Positions 49,301-58,138 are shown, counted from the stretch's first letter. The stretch: 64,000 bases of DNA from an uncultured Bacteroidales bacterium (GCA_900317125.1 ONFR01000001.1:239148-303147); one strand, 5' to 3'. The notes: generated by a model from the letters alone, not told the origin. Program-made: numbers and translations.

Positions 49301-49713
49301 ACGCCCATGGCCACTTTCAGTTCCACCCATCCTTTGTCCCGCGGTCTGCCGGGCACGGCACCGGCTTTGCATTTAAGGCTGTCCGCCGCATAATAGATAA
49401 AGTTGGGATATGAACTGGCATCGGGGACATGCATCCAGATGCGTGAACCATCGCCGCCTTTTCCGGCATAGTAGTTGTGTTCCACTCCATCGGCAAAAAC
49501 AAGAACCTTGTAGTGGATTCTGCCCCTGCCCAGGGAGTAGGCATCGTAATTGCTTGCATCACGGAAATGGGAGGATCCGTACAACGGGGTGGCGTGAAGG
49601 GCTGCAGGCAGCAGCATGGCAAAAAGCACTGCTGCAAGGCATAGTAAACCTTTCGGGCCCCAGTTTCCACGGCCGCCGTTGCGGCGCGTGGGGTCATGAT
49701 AATTGTTGCTCAT
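40300..49713 (-). CDS. 3137-residue T9SS-secreted surface protein with LamG domains
   Basis: A signal peptide (about 25-42) opens a very long extracellular protein. A carboxypeptidase-regulatory-like fold is at about 710-790 (GRVSGRVHYEDGTACPGITV) and another at about 800-870. Two LamG/concanavalin-type domains lie at about 2040-2170 and 2220-2390 (MFWFRTTEYNAALFSAG, YADGLWHHYVLTVNRTYNNA). Repeats with BACON/Ig-like character follow. The last 80 residues (IRIYSVQGVQVASLEG, LPDGVYFATINYNG) are a type A T9SS sorting domain, for export and lipid attachment. Promoter at 49758-49787. Probably an adhesin or polymer-binding protein. No frameshift is seen over 9.4 kb, so it is under selection. Confidence 0.85.
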   Translation of the reverse strand: MSNNYHDPTRRNGGRGNWGPKGLLCLAAVLFAMLLPAALHATPLYGSSHFRDASNYDAYSLGRGRIHYKVLVFADGVEHNYYAGKGGDGSRIWMHVPDASSYPNFIYYAADSLKCKAGAVPGRPRDKGWVELKVAMGVVVVTNSYDGSNPVFNVDTNWHSVDLRRRDGGDHLTYLEFDWYPPDSLQNVLFRSGIESVYHESGGSTYESRYFSVGFFDGNEQQPQLMNPIFYTANYNGGTSYEAAGYGKLAVPYVAFQQTYQYYTAWNPTNIPCTDQSGLIYVPSCDSVQTGFHITMQTRHSLSTGDNERKQWLRSNLVDIPAYHKIYDMDVEYYTYFDERTNLYHQDRRYFDISWKFHTPSETDIVPNDLFEIQRAYDSNYSDAQTIATIPIVWGVGNSLLDTTYHYIDSSEATMSNPLESGNNTKIYYRVRRASAAVWGWDNHPYAAKSWEFIRVEMPFMQKLYYRIDDDFTNNHKTHLYFELPNGFWGDGTLETPRTTAFYWDNHTTVCIEKILNETHDTVLIRIPSDTMVALLEHYALHPVYDTFHNGAIILHVVDQLSTPCVHYKYRFYYDTAGMVLRLRTTYSVDNTVPDEIQLRGNVAPYFTDAAGLNSLTASNQEYPDHVLLTWSATEGGVDDYLVETRADSTEDWRELGTTIYNYWRDETADPSVSAEWQYRVTMRYTCQGVTTSDSRQTVGARSPWGRVSGRVHYEDGTACPGITVVATRTSDSLVMQTVVTDNRGFYQFDSLPYGGNQEYVITPTSQHATFHYNHSEPGLATVNLSLNRCLVTDIDFDNISAVRLTGRVLYENSSIPVRDANLMLNGNIVSLGNSALKTDASGNFELRVPQSSAFTLQVVKEGHHFAEGGFVRIDGDSLLTLETPLDGVRLWDQTKVRLAGRVAGGLLQRQLPLGFGESHNNLGDNTKLVLELEGDNVSYIVRIPSDLTRDTLEYTVPHLVYNGTDSTDTSGFTRVHYQLRRIIIEPDPATGEYCADLFPVRYKVIQANAQGYSTLFSHGRTSETIDLSNAAVSQDTVWHESESLYTLHNAEYRLTYRSPINITCKQLRYGMELDYFGEPFLRRTDIQNNPFNVPLATQDSNGVYRYLFGAPVFLTGNYDFRAYAHEDYYYNNNPEGAHDQVRIKGGTLKVYNGMHDATNTQIVTKELDSLGQAEFTIPVDYVSFVRDDENVKRVLDLSVESEGAYVELQALQGYITGHRTVGTGTAASTHGTIALLDVLRDPPGSGSSAYVEAGSEYSYSYTSTFDFKFGIKLDLIFGSHASVVMGAFLGMGGGTFIGQNSNISSSTTFTLPVQSSYHYKEEGNYTFRTTERISTSSSPYNVGQDADVYIGAVQNVYYRLANAVQPIDSLTYAALAARSANGSMHTLAQGVDADGKRYYLVIGNEIEAGPYLASTFAYTHSHIVNNIIPQLQQQRDALLLTCDSATALSIANARQQVVYWSRVSPADTSWASKGSYTMVHPSVDTAIHTDEVKSYNRAITDWVSLLMKNEAEKVSAIHNNGSDHVATYSISSGTTVSAANSYSYSHAFHVYADYPGFGISASNLSKIGGLFGKTVKDMMMKAFGEMFANTIDNRGKNNPISFISNWTGSKFDFYITPIVDFDWSRDPTRKSTHTRTIGYTLSPDAYSNIDVAIYRIKKDKSDYAFNNASWETRDFVENGHDYENGQYLYGSLVYYLLGGATKCPCEVADSTHYYAPPMPISAGSLKLENPKVDINVHERSNVPADRPAVFTIYLSNEVEATTGPGATGAIQFKLKMNDLSNPHGARVYIDGMPLTDGRTITLTKGQVVVKTMEVYAGDGYDFEDLVIELGSTCISSAKGKAQFSVHFVPVSCNVDIVSPHDGWVMNTLSPKDSVGYYLPVTISDYDVNYKGFDHIELQYKLSTQSDDGWVNICSYYADSALYLAASGNKDMIKGGSIENIRFYGERDPIEQRYDLRAVSFCRHGSGFISRSSEVLSGIKDTRCPRVFGEPLPANSILGVGDYCRLRFNEPIAGNYLDEDNNFQLLGVTNRSGIASSTSVYFDGTPNCEATSAVTRVLAAKSFSIDMMVKPDASAANRQQELFGHTTKNGGISFGLMPYGNRYRLYGTIDDYTVQSLPLEPMTSFTRVVMTYNNITNEVEFYVGTQNVTDPNSDILVTPSYTGSAPLTFGHGYKGNMLEARLWLKAISSDEIVQTHLKRLTGYEHKLASYYPMNEGRGEILHDIANGSALTMHGANWTTPSGISIHMDGTQTVTLDQNVLSRSAIQDYTLMFWFRTTEYNAALFSAGWTGTNKGTLIALENGRVVFHNNRMTQQTSGRYADGLWHHYVLTVNRTYNNASIYIDGEMVNTFATDTLSGLSGVMVLGGDAYGLTRTFAGNIDDLAIFEQALPRSLIETFDNISPFGDEMGLVGMLSFSEQRENTSGIMEEIFSVNNRRIFKTTDGTVVNKIQPLVLAPDSTTLADMADRNIHAPVRERDLLTKINFDWSFNYDELLININMLDREINKNNIYLTVRNVEDMNGNRTVSPIMWQVYVNKNTLVWDSESINEVFYDRATTDYIIPVQIRNTSGKRHQYYIDGEPDWLSVSQGYGSIDPQESLTLQLILDKDIPIGTYAEIIYLTDENGLAEPLKIFIQVKAKCPWPTLNIKDFDRQMSFRGQVVVDGVYDTNPEDIVAAIVDDEIVGQSHISFEEETNTSYVYMTIYGNDDTQSQPVSFRLWESSTGRIFNLSSSVPVIFQSDSMAGLPPFSPVILSTNANEVQNLNLSTGWNWISFNIIPDHEGELDDLFFTNEPFSIGDQIKSASEMKFAEYDGAHWVGSLPNVNYKQTYMIQTGMDHYNTQVVGQRITTDSERTIQISHGWNSLPYLLSYEDNITNAMADYVDHATVGDIVKSQHSFAVYSENQRWEGSLSALYPGEGYLLKRIGNDPVSFTYHHNNYKGSSKCSTKGAPASGFTNSHSSNMTMIATVEHPAQCTRVLTYVGATLSAIALPQVVDDDTLFFITIGSDHSGQVSFVLEQEDGLTGIASTRIPYQPNAHFGSLREPVMLALEPSDESKPAVMALPSIFTDRVTFAVTDTHAPLDAKMSIRIYSVQGVQVASLEGPAPQLMWTDCAALPDGVYFATINYNGTVTTLKLIKK

Positions 49714-49757
49714 AATTAATTGTATTGATTTGTTCGTTAATCTCGATTTTGAAATTG

Positions 49758-49787
49758 CAAATTTACGAATATTTAATAAACCACAAA
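49758..49787 (-). promoter_or_regulatory. Promoter of the giant surface protein gene
   Basis: On the minus strand TTTG (49784-49787), 18 bases, TAAATTTG (49758-49765), 45 bases from the start codon. Confidence 0.7.
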
Positions 49788-49885
49788 GAAAAAATGTCGT
49801 GCCGGCTCTATTTTTTCTTGTCTATATCCTGTCTCCATGCCTGCCGGGTGCGGCAGATTGACATTGGGAATCACAATTGAAATTA

Positions 49886-49917
49886 TTTGAGTGAATAGAT
49901 TTTTTTTTGTACTTTTG
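49886..49917 (+). promoter_or_regulatory. Promoter of the small leader gene and FISUMP lipoprotein
   Basis: TTTG (49886-49889), 20 bases, TACTTTTG (49910-49917). The first ATG is about 70 bases downstream. It is divergent from the promoter at 49758. Confidence 0.65.
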
Positions 49918-49988
49918 TGATTGAAAAAAGTGGCGAAGTCTGTGCGATTTTGCACGTATGATATTGGATTTTAATATGGTATTAATAT

Positions 49989-50213
49989 ATGTTACAAACA
50001 GTTTTTGCAGGAATAACGGCACAACCGTGTACTGGACAACCCCAGTATGTGACCCCGTGCGTCACGGTGGTGCAATTTGCAGTGGAGAACGGTTTTACCG
50101 ACTCGTACACAGAGAAACTCGGATTGACTGACGACGAAGGGGACATTAACCTAGAAAGTCGCAGCAATGATGGCGACAACTGGGGTGGTGTATCCGACAA
50201 TCATTGGTTTTGA
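49989..50213 (+). CDS. Small protein preceding a FISUMP lipoprotein
   Basis: 74 residues: PQYVTPCVTVVQFAVENGFT, then an acidic tail (LGLTDDEGDINLESRSNDGD). It resembles the 69-residue protein at 34699-34908 in the V-x-V-V-x-F-x-V-E-x-G core, in the acidic tail and in its position 26 bases before a FISUMP gene. No signal peptide. Function unknown. Confidence 0.6.
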   Translation: MLQTVFAGITAQPCTGQPQYVTPCVTVVQFAVENGFTDSYTEKLGLTDDEGDINLESRSNDGDNWGGVSDNHWF

Positions 50214-50238
50214 TAAGTTGATACTTATCGCATTAAGC

Positions 50239-51891
50239 ATGAATAAGTTTATGAAAATGAAAAGCAAGATACAATACTATTTTTTGGCAGGCATGATGCT
50301 GCTGGGCGGCGTGTTGGCAACTAGTGGCTGCCAAAAAGAGAACGACCGGGAAGGCATTCCCGAAGGGGCTGTCCTGATTACCGCTGAAGGCTTTGGCGGC
50401 ATGGAGGGAGACAAGACTTCGGTGAGTGCCGAGAGTGTGATTTGGGAGAACGGGGACAGGGTAAACCTCAATGGTGCCGACTATACCGTCACGGTGAGTG
50501 GAAACAAGGCTTATGTTTCGGGCTTCAGCAGCCCCGACGACCCGTTCCGGGGCATTTACCCCGCTGGTTTGACGGCTGGCACCCAGACGGTGACAGTCCC
50601 GTCGCAGTATGAGAGCCATTACAACAACGGACGGCAAGTGTTGCATCTGCCCATGCTGGCTATGGCCGGTGCCCGTGCCGATGCAATCCGCTTCCGCCAT
50701 GCCACCGCGGCGGTCCGAGTGCTGGTGAAGAACTCGCTGAACGTGGACGTGGTGGTGACGGGGGTGAGTGTGAGCAGTGAGGAAGGACAGCTGTGCGGCA
50801 CTCGGGGCGTGACCCTCGGTGTGGGGACCCTCGCAGTGGCTGCCCAAAGCGAAGACGATGCGATTGCCGATGAGGACAAGCAGGTGTCGGTGCTGTTGAC
50901 CGACTGCCCCCTCTTGGCTCACGGCGGCAGCGACATCCTTGAGGTGCAGGTGCCCATCCTGCCTGTTGCTGAGGGGGATATGACCATCACCGTCTATGCT
51001 CACATGGCGGGTGCCGCATCCGGTGCCAGAAACTTCACTTTCACCCATACGGCTTCGCACCCTGAGCTTGCCCGCAATGTGATGATGACGGCGCGCGTCA
51101 ACCTCAGCACCGATGGGGGACGTACCACTGAGGACACCAAAGGCCGTTTCTCGGTGGGGGCGAATAGGTGGGTGGTGTTTGCCCACGGCAACCTGCAATA
51201 TAACGCCGGCACAAGCACATTCCGCTTTGCACCCGAACAGTACGACATCATCGGCGACGGCAACAGCAATGTCGCTTCCAGCTATTCGGGATGGATAGAC
51301 CTGATGGGCTGGGGCACCAGCGGCTACCAGGGCAGCAACCCCTGGCTGTCGAGCACCGTCGAGGCGGATTATGGCCCCACTTCCGGCAACATCGCTACGA
51401 CACATTACGACTGGGGTGTGCACAACGCCATCGAGAAGGCTGGAGCTGCCGGCACCTGGCGCACCTTGACAAGCAGCGAGTGGGACTACCTGCTGAACGA
51501 CCGCAGTGCGGTCAAGCGCTTTGCAAAAGTGGCACTGTCGGTTGACGGCACCACAGTCAATGGGTTGGTGCTGTTCCCCGACGACTACAATCTCACCGAT
51601 GGACTTAGATACAATCAGCCCAACCTTGGATACGAAGGCCAAGGTGGGTCGAACATGCTGTCGTTGAGCCAGTGGCGGCAGATGGAGGCCGAAGGCGCCG
51701 TATTCCTGCCTGCAGCGGGATACCGGGAGGGCACTAGCCCCACCGAGGTGGGCGGCACGGGCTATTACTGGTCCTCGTCAAGAGTTGTTGGTAGTGCACG
51801 GGCGCTCCGCTTCGCCGACGAAAATTTGGTGTTCGACGGCTCTCCCGCCGTCTACTACGGAAACGCCGTCCGTCTCTGCAGCGATATTTGA
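50239..51891 (+). CDS. Fimbrillin-like/FISUMP lipoprotein
   Basis: 550 residues. Lipobox TSGC near residue 31. The N-terminal 300 residues have fimbrillin-type features (GDRVNLNGADYTVTVSGNKA, PFRGIYPAGLTAGTQTVTVP), and a FISUMP module follows from about 310 (GRFSVGANRWVVFAHGNLQY, SQWRQMEAEGAVFLPAAGYR). It has the same architecture as 34947-36527, but with low sequence identity in the first half, so duplication is old. Alternate starts at 50251 and 50257 are possible. Likely a surface-exposed polymer subunit or adhesin. Confidence 0.75.
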   Translation: MNKFMKMKSKIQYYFLAGMMLLGGVLATSGCQKENDREGIPEGAVLITAEGFGGMEGDKTSVSAESVIWENGDRVNLNGADYTVTVSGNKAYVSGFSSPDDPFRGIYPAGLTAGTQTVTVPSQYESHYNNGRQVLHLPMLAMAGARADAIRFRHATAAVRVLVKNSLNVDVVVTGVSVSSEEGQLCGTRGVTLGVGTLAVAAQSEDDAIADEDKQVSVLLTDCPLLAHGGSDILEVQVPILPVAEGDMTITVYAHMAGAASGARNFTFTHTASHPELARNVMMTARVNLSTDGGRTTEDTKGRFSVGANRWVVFAHGNLQYNAGTSTFRFAPEQYDIIGDGNSNVASSYSGWIDLMGWGTSGYQGSNPWLSSTVEADYGPTSGNIATTHYDWGVHNAIEKAGAAGTWRTLTSSEWDYLLNDRSAVKRFAKVALSVDGTTVNGLVLFPDDYNLTDGLRYNQPNLGYEGQGGSNMLSLSQWRQMEAEGAVFLPAAGYREGTSPTEVGGTGYYWSSSRVVGSARALRFADENLVFDGSPAVYYGNAVRLCSDI

Positions 51892-52003
51892 TTTTTTCAT
51901 TCCCGGACGAACACGAACGGCACAAACCACAATTTGAATTGCGAAAACTGCTAAATTAAAAAATGTCCCTTGAAAAGGGGCATTCATGATACGGAGAGGG
52001 GCC

Positions 52004-52102
52004 GTTCAATCCTGCCTCGTTATGGTATCGTTATAGCATCGTTACTCGACATGATAACGGATAACTAGCCTGGAAGCAGGCAACATCGAGCCGGGATTGA
52101 AC
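52004..52102. repeat. Imperfect 100-bp palindrome after the FISUMP gene
   Basis: GTTCAATCC (52004-52012) is the complement of GGATTGAAC (52094-52102), with further partial pairing (CCTG/CAGG, GTTAT/ATAAC) inside. It separates the converging FISUMP and nucleotidase genes (51892-52146) and may act as a bidirectional terminator or be a small repeat. Confidence 0.45.
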
Positions 52103-52146
52103 GACCCAAGTGGTTCGTGGCGTGGCGTGCCGTCCGCTGAGGATTG

Positions 52147-53913
52147 CTATTCGGTGTAGACGATGAAGTGGGGGCGGGGGTCGATGGATAGGAGGCCGTT
52201 GTTGGCTTCGGCCTCGGCTTTGAGCACCCGGATGGCGTTCTCGTTGTCGACAAGGTCGTTTGTTATCAGCCGCGAGGTCTCGCACCATCCCACCAAGGGG
52301 TTGTGGAGGTGTGTCTCGCGGTCTTCGCGGTCGGTGGTGGCCACGTAGTTGGTAGTGACGACGGTGAGGGTGCGCGAGGCCCAGTCGGAGGTCCATTCCC
52401 CATTTTGGTAGATGGTGGTGCCGTCCTTGACGAGGGAGTGGAGGGCGTAGTCGTAGTAGGTTCTGCCCGAGCTGCTAGAGCTCTCCTTGCAGGTGATGTA
52501 GCAGTCGATGCCTGTCATCTGGGTCAGCAGAATCCTGCCGGCACCGGTCATGGAGTATTCAAACAGCTGGAGCAGTTCGGCATAGGTGATGCGGAACACA
52601 TAGAGCTGGTTGCCGAAGGGAAACATGTCGTAGACATTGCCGACGGTGATGTTGCGCGAGGGTTGCCCGTCGAGGGTGAAGTAGGTGCGGATGTAGGTAC
52701 GGTTGAGAAAGGCCACGTCGGCCTCGCTGATGCGTTGCATGATGTCGCCCATCCAGTTGCCCATGACCGAGGCGCGTTGTCCGCTGCCGTCGATGAAGTA
52801 GTTGGAGGCATCGACGGTGATATGCCCGATGACCTGTTGTAAGTGTCCGGAAAGGTCGTTGAGGGCGTTGTCGGAGACGGTTAGGATGTCGTCGTCGAGG
52901 TCCTCGGCGTTCTGCCCAGCGAAGGTGTGGCGGTCGCGGGTGGCGTCGACATCGATGGTTTGCTGGTCGTTGACGCTTGTGAACGAGATGTTGCCCTCTT
53001 CGTCAACCCTGAATTGGAGCTGGGCATAGGCGTAGGCTTCGCTCTTCTTGCCCCCTTGCAGATAGGCGAGTCCCCAGTTGGTCTGCCCCGAAATGGTGCG
53101 GTGGGTGTGGCCGCCAAGCACGAGGTCGACAACCGAGCGCTCGCCGAGGCGTTCCGCCGCCTTGTCGGCGGCACCGTGGGTGAGCAGGATGGTGGCGTCG
53201 CACTGCCCGGTGGATTCCAGCTCGGAGGCGAGGCTGTTGGCAATGGTGTAGTTCTCCTGGATGGAGTAGCCTTTGTCGGAGAATTGCGAGGCCATGATGC
53301 TCATGGAGTAGTCTTCGGCAAAACCGATGATGCCTATCTTCACGTTGACGCTGCCGCCACGGGGATTGACGGCCGTCTTTTCCACAATAACGTAGTCTTT
53401 GGTGCAGGAGACCCGGTTGCCGTGCTGGTAGAGGTTTGCACAGACCACGGGCACCTCGTTGACGTGGTTGCGGCCGTTGTAGTCGTAGTCGAGCAGCGTG
53501 GCGTCGGGGTCGACCATGTTCTCAAAGCCCCAGTCGAAGTCGTGGTTGCCCAGTGCCACTGCATCGTATTCCATCTTGTCGAAGGAGACATAGATGGGCT
53601 TGCCCTGCTGAAGGTTGGAGATGGTGGTGCCTTGGTAGAGGTCGCCGCCGTCGAGCAGCAGGAGCCGTTCTTTCCGGTAGGCTCCGCCGTGGCCGCGGAT
53701 GTCCTTCACCTTGTCGGCGATGTATGCCAGCCGGTAGTGGACGGTGTCGGTGGAGGCATCGACAATGTGGCCGTGGACGTCGGTGGTTTCGATGAGGGGC
53801 AGCAAGTAGTCGCCTGCGGCCGGTTTGAGGGGGTTGATGTCCTCTTTTTGGCAGGAATAGAACAGGGCTGTCACAACGACCACTGGCAGTAGAAGTTTGA
53901 AGATTTGTTTCAT
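52147..53913 (-). CDS. 5'-nucleotidase/2',3'-cyclic phosphodiesterase-type lipoprotein
   Basis: 588 residues. Lipobox FYSC at about 21. All metallophosphatase signatures are present: TTDVHGH, GGDLYQG, GNHDFDWG, LTHGA and GGHTHR (about 45-280). The C-terminal substrate-binding domain shows GNWMGDIMQ and YDMFPFGNQLYVFRITYAEL. UshA/CpdB-type enzymes recover nucleosides and phosphate from extracellular nucleotides at the cell surface or periplasm. Length is normal. Confidence 0.88.
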   Translation of the reverse strand: MKQIFKLLLPVVVVTALFYSCQKEDINPLKPAAGDYLLPLIETTDVHGHIVDASTDTVHYRLAYIADKVKDIRGHGGAYRKERLLLLDGGDLYQGTTISNLQQGKPIYVSFDKMEYDAVALGNHDFDWGFENMVDPDATLLDYDYNGRNHVNEVPVVCANLYQHGNRVSCTKDYVIVEKTAVNPRGGSVNVKIGIIGFAEDYSMSIMASQFSDKGYSIQENYTIANSLASELESTGQCDATILLTHGAADKAAERLGERSVVDLVLGGHTHRTISGQTNWGLAYLQGGKKSEAYAYAQLQFRVDEEGNISFTSVNDQQTIDVDATRDRHTFAGQNAEDLDDDILTVSDNALNDLSGHLQQVIGHITVDASNYFIDGSGQRASVMGNWMGDIMQRISEADVAFLNRTYIRTYFTLDGQPSRNITVGNVYDMFPFGNQLYVFRITYAELLQLFEYSMTGAGRILLTQMTGIDCYITCKESSSSSGRTYYDYALHSLVKDGTTIYQNGEWTSDWASRTLTVVTTNYVATTDREDRETHLHNPLVGWCETSRLITNDLVDNENAIRVLKAEAEANNGLLSIDPRPHFIVYTE

Positions 53914-54014
53914 GGGTTGTTACTTTTAATATTATCAGGATATTTGACTGTTCGCAGTGAGTATCAACATGTTTTGTGGTATCATGCTCAATGCGGATAC
54001 GGTGTTATCGGTTG

Positions 54015-54022
54015 CAAATTTA
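54015..54022 (-). promoter_or_regulatory. Putative -7 element for the nucleotidase gene
   Basis: TAAATTTG on the minus strand, about 100 bases upstream of the start. No good -33 element is seen. The 53914-54255 gap also contains a TGACAA-T-TTGTCA palindrome (54121-54133) on the dnaK side. No CIRCE repeat was found. Confidence 0.4.
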
Positions 54023-54255
54023 CGTATTTTTCATGAATTAACGCTTGTGATGGTATAAAGTTGATGTATGTGGTAACGGCAGGTCTGGCAGGATATGTTG
54101 TCGCGCACAATCGGATGGGGTGACAATTTGTCAGTGGCTGTGGCAGGGGTGATTGTTGGCATGGTAGTTGATACTTAGGTTGTCGGATTCGCCCGCAAAA
54201 GGGTGGGTCGGAAAAGAAATATCAATTAATTAAGAAAATAAAAAAATAGAATATC

Positions 54256-56136
<1,881 letters not shown>

Positions 56137-56151
56137 AACTTTTTAAATGAA

Positions 56152-56185
56152 AAATGGTAGGTGTGTTAATATACACCTACCATTT
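56152..56185 (+). terminator. dnaK terminator
   Basis: AAATGGTAGGTGT pairs with ACACCTACCATTT over 13 bp around an 8-base loop. T-rich sequence follows. Confidence 0.85.
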
Positions 56186-56207
56186 ATTGTATATAACCAA
56201 ATAGATT

Positions 56208-57365
56208 ATGGAAACAAAGTTCGCTTTCATTGATGAGTTTGGAGCATTTGGATTCAATTTCGATTCCGAGGGCTGCTCTACTCATTTTATTATTTCAGCA
56301 ATCATTGTTGATGAAAGCAACCTTGATATTGTTAAAAACGGGGCAAACATCATTAGAAACAAATACTTTCCCAATGGCGAACTAAAGTCCAGTAGAATCG
56401 GAAGGGATCATCGTAAACGCATAGCTATTCTAAACGAACTAAAACAACTTCCATTTAGCATTTTCGTTCTTGTTTGTGACAAGAGAAAAATCTACGAACA
56501 ATCAGGATTAAGGTATAAACACTCATTCTATAAGTTCATTAATAATATTGCATATCAAGAATTACGCATTTCTTTTTCAAGACTTGTGATTATTGCAGAT
56601 GAAATTGGTGGCAACGATTTCCTTCAATCGTTTGCAAATTATATACGAGAGAAAGAAGTGCCACTTAATTTGTTCGGAGACACCCTTTTCCGTTTTGAAA
56701 ATAGTAGAGATAACGACATAATTCAGATTGCAGATGTTGTAAGCGGGTCGCTTGCATACAATTTCGATGTTCAAAAAAAAGCCAATTCAGATGGTAATAA
56801 TTACAAATCCATTTTGGATTCGAAATTGTTAATGATTAAGGAATTCCCCGTAACATCTGCTAATTTTAATGTACAAAACAATGACATAGACCCACGATAT
56901 AATCCTCAAATTGCAGAAATAGCATACAGAAGGGCTATGTATTTCAAGGAAGCACATAAGCATACCGATGACCCCGAGGCAAAAAAGCAATTGGCTGTAT
57001 TGGATTATTTGTTGTTTAGATTCGTGAATAAATCTCCAAGGAGATATATTCCTACAAAAGAGCTAATAAACCAATTAGAACATTTAGGGTATGAAAGAAT
57101 GACACAACAAATATTCAGAAATAGAATCATTGCAAAATTACGAGATGCCGATGTGATTATTTCGAGCAGTCATGGTGGATACAAGATTCCATCTTCGGTG
57201 GATGAATTATATGACTTTATAAATCATGGGAAAACCATTATTCTTCCTATGCTTTCAAGACTAAAGAAATGTCAAGATGCCATTAAATTAGGAACAAATG
57301 GCGAAATAGATTTGTTTGAAAGAGCGGAATACGAATCACTTTCAAAATTAATTGAAAACGAGTAA
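56208..57365 (+). CDS. DUF3800 protein with C-terminal winged helix
   Basis: 385 residues. AFIDEFGAFGF and, later, VIIADEIGGNDF and IIQIADVVSGSLAYNF are the acidic motifs of DUF3800, a family with an RNase-H-like fold. A C-terminal helix-turn-helix (YERMTQQIFRNRIIAKLRDA) is present. Base composition is markedly more AT-rich than dnaK or the chromosome around it, indicating recent transfer. DUF3800 genes recur in defence islands and may cut nucleic acid, but this is not proven. Terminator at 57420. Confidence 0.8.
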   Translation: METKFAFIDEFGAFGFNFDSEGCSTHFIISAIIVDESNLDIVKNGANIIRNKYFPNGELKSSRIGRDHRKRIAILNELKQLPFSIFVLVCDKRKIYEQSGLRYKHSFYKFINNIAYQELRISFSRLVIIADEIGGNDFLQSFANYIREKEVPLNLFGDTLFRFENSRDNDIIQIADVVSGSLAYNFDVQKKANSDGNNYKSILDSKLLMIKEFPVTSANFNVQNNDIDPRYNPQIAEIAYRRAMYFKEAHKHTDDPEAKKQLAVLDYLLFRFVNKSPRRYIPTKELINQLEHLGYERMTQQIFRNRIIAKLRDADVIISSSHGGYKIPSSVDELYDFINHGKTIILPMLSRLKKCQDAIKLGTNGEIDLFERAEYESLSKLIENE

Positions 57366-57419
57366 GAAGGACTACAATTGAAAGAAAAACAGGAATTGTA
57401 TATTATTCTGTCATAAACG

Positions 57420-57450
57420 AAAAGCGAGGCCATTTGGCCTCGCTTTTCTT
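57420..57450. terminator. Bidirectional terminator
   Basis: AAAAGCGAGGCC pairs with GGCCTCGCTTTT (12 bp, 4-base loop), flanked by A- and T-runs. It serves the converging DUF3800 and HU genes. Confidence 0.9.
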
Positions 57451-57470
57451 GTTTAGGGCATGTAGCGGAA

Positions 57471-57965
57471 CTAATCGTTGCCGCTGTTGGGGTCGTCACC
57501 ACTGGGCGTGGTGCCACCGTTTGAGCCTCCGTTTTCGGAATCCGAGCCGCTGCCTGACGAAGCTGCCGCATCCACACGCTGCCAGTTAATTTGTGCCGCC
57601 GCGAGGGTGGGGATGTTGCTCTTGATGCCGCCCACAGAAGACATCTTCTCCGCGAGGAAGCGCACCATCACCTTGTTGATTTGCTGCGGGCTGACCTCGT
57701 CGGCGGTGGCAACGCCGTTGCCCTTGGCGGTGGCGGTGAGGTAGAAGTTGCCGATGCCGTCGAGTTTCACCGAGCGGCCTTCGACGAGGTACTTCACCAT
57801 CGAGTCGCTCAGCGAGCGCAGTACGGCCAGCACGTCGGCGGGTGCTACTGTCGAGGCCTGGGCAATGTCGTCACAGAGTTGTTTGGTTGTCACAGCGCGG
57901 CCGTGCAGCACACTCTGAGGGTACCACTTGCCGTTTCTTTTCTGCTGTCTTGCTTTGTAATACAT
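57471..57965 (-). CDS. HU-family DNA-binding protein with low-complexity tail
   Basis: 164 residues. KWYPQSVLHGRAVTTKQLCD, then GRSVKLDGIGNFYLTATAKG match the HU-like domain common in Bacteroidota (often annotated as HU-like, DNA-binding, viral-histone-like). The C-terminal 40 residues are Ser/Gly/Asp-rich and disordered. It should bind or bend DNA. Its composition is chromosomal, unlike the AT-rich genes on both sides. The palindromic region 58012-58092 is its upstream region and may hold its promoter. Confidence 0.85.
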   Translation of the reverse strand: MYYKARQQKRNGKWYPQSVLHGRAVTTKQLCDDIAQASTVAPADVLAVLRSLSDSMVKYLVEGRSVKLDGIGNFYLTATAKGNGVATADEVSPQQINKVMVRFLAEKMSSVGGIKSNIPTLAAAQINWQRVDAAASSGSGSDSENGGSNGGTTPSGDDPNSGND

Positions 57966-58011
57966 GATTTGTTTGGTTTTAGGTTTATAAAAAGGTTTGA
58001 TTGAACAGATA

Positions 58012-58092
58012 CACTCTTTAGTACAAAAAGAGTATATCTTCTTGCACGAAAGATATACTCTTTTTGAGGGGAAAATATACTCTTTTTTAAGC
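58012..58092. repeat. 16-bp perfect palindrome with flanking ATACTCTTT motifs
   Basis: AAAAAGAGTATATCTT (58025-58040) and AAGATATACTCTTTTT (58050-58065) are perfect complements around a 9-base spacer. ATACACTCTTT and AATATACTCTTTTTT lie to the left and right. The run occupies the gap 57966-58138 between the HU-like and SIR2-like genes. It could be a terminator of the SIR2 operon or an operator array. Confidence 0.75.
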
Positions 58093-58138
58093 TAACGTAT
58101 CACATCCATTAAAAATAATACGTTCTCCACAGAATAAC

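Noticed and set aside
50233..51642. 469-codon leftward frame
   Set aside because: Antisense shadow of the FISUMP gene at 50239-51891, which has a lipoprotein signal and family motifs.
53914..54255. CIRCE heat-shock operator before dnaK
   Set aside because: No TTAGCACTC inverted repeat is present; only a short TGACAA-T-TTGTCA palindrome of unknown meaning.
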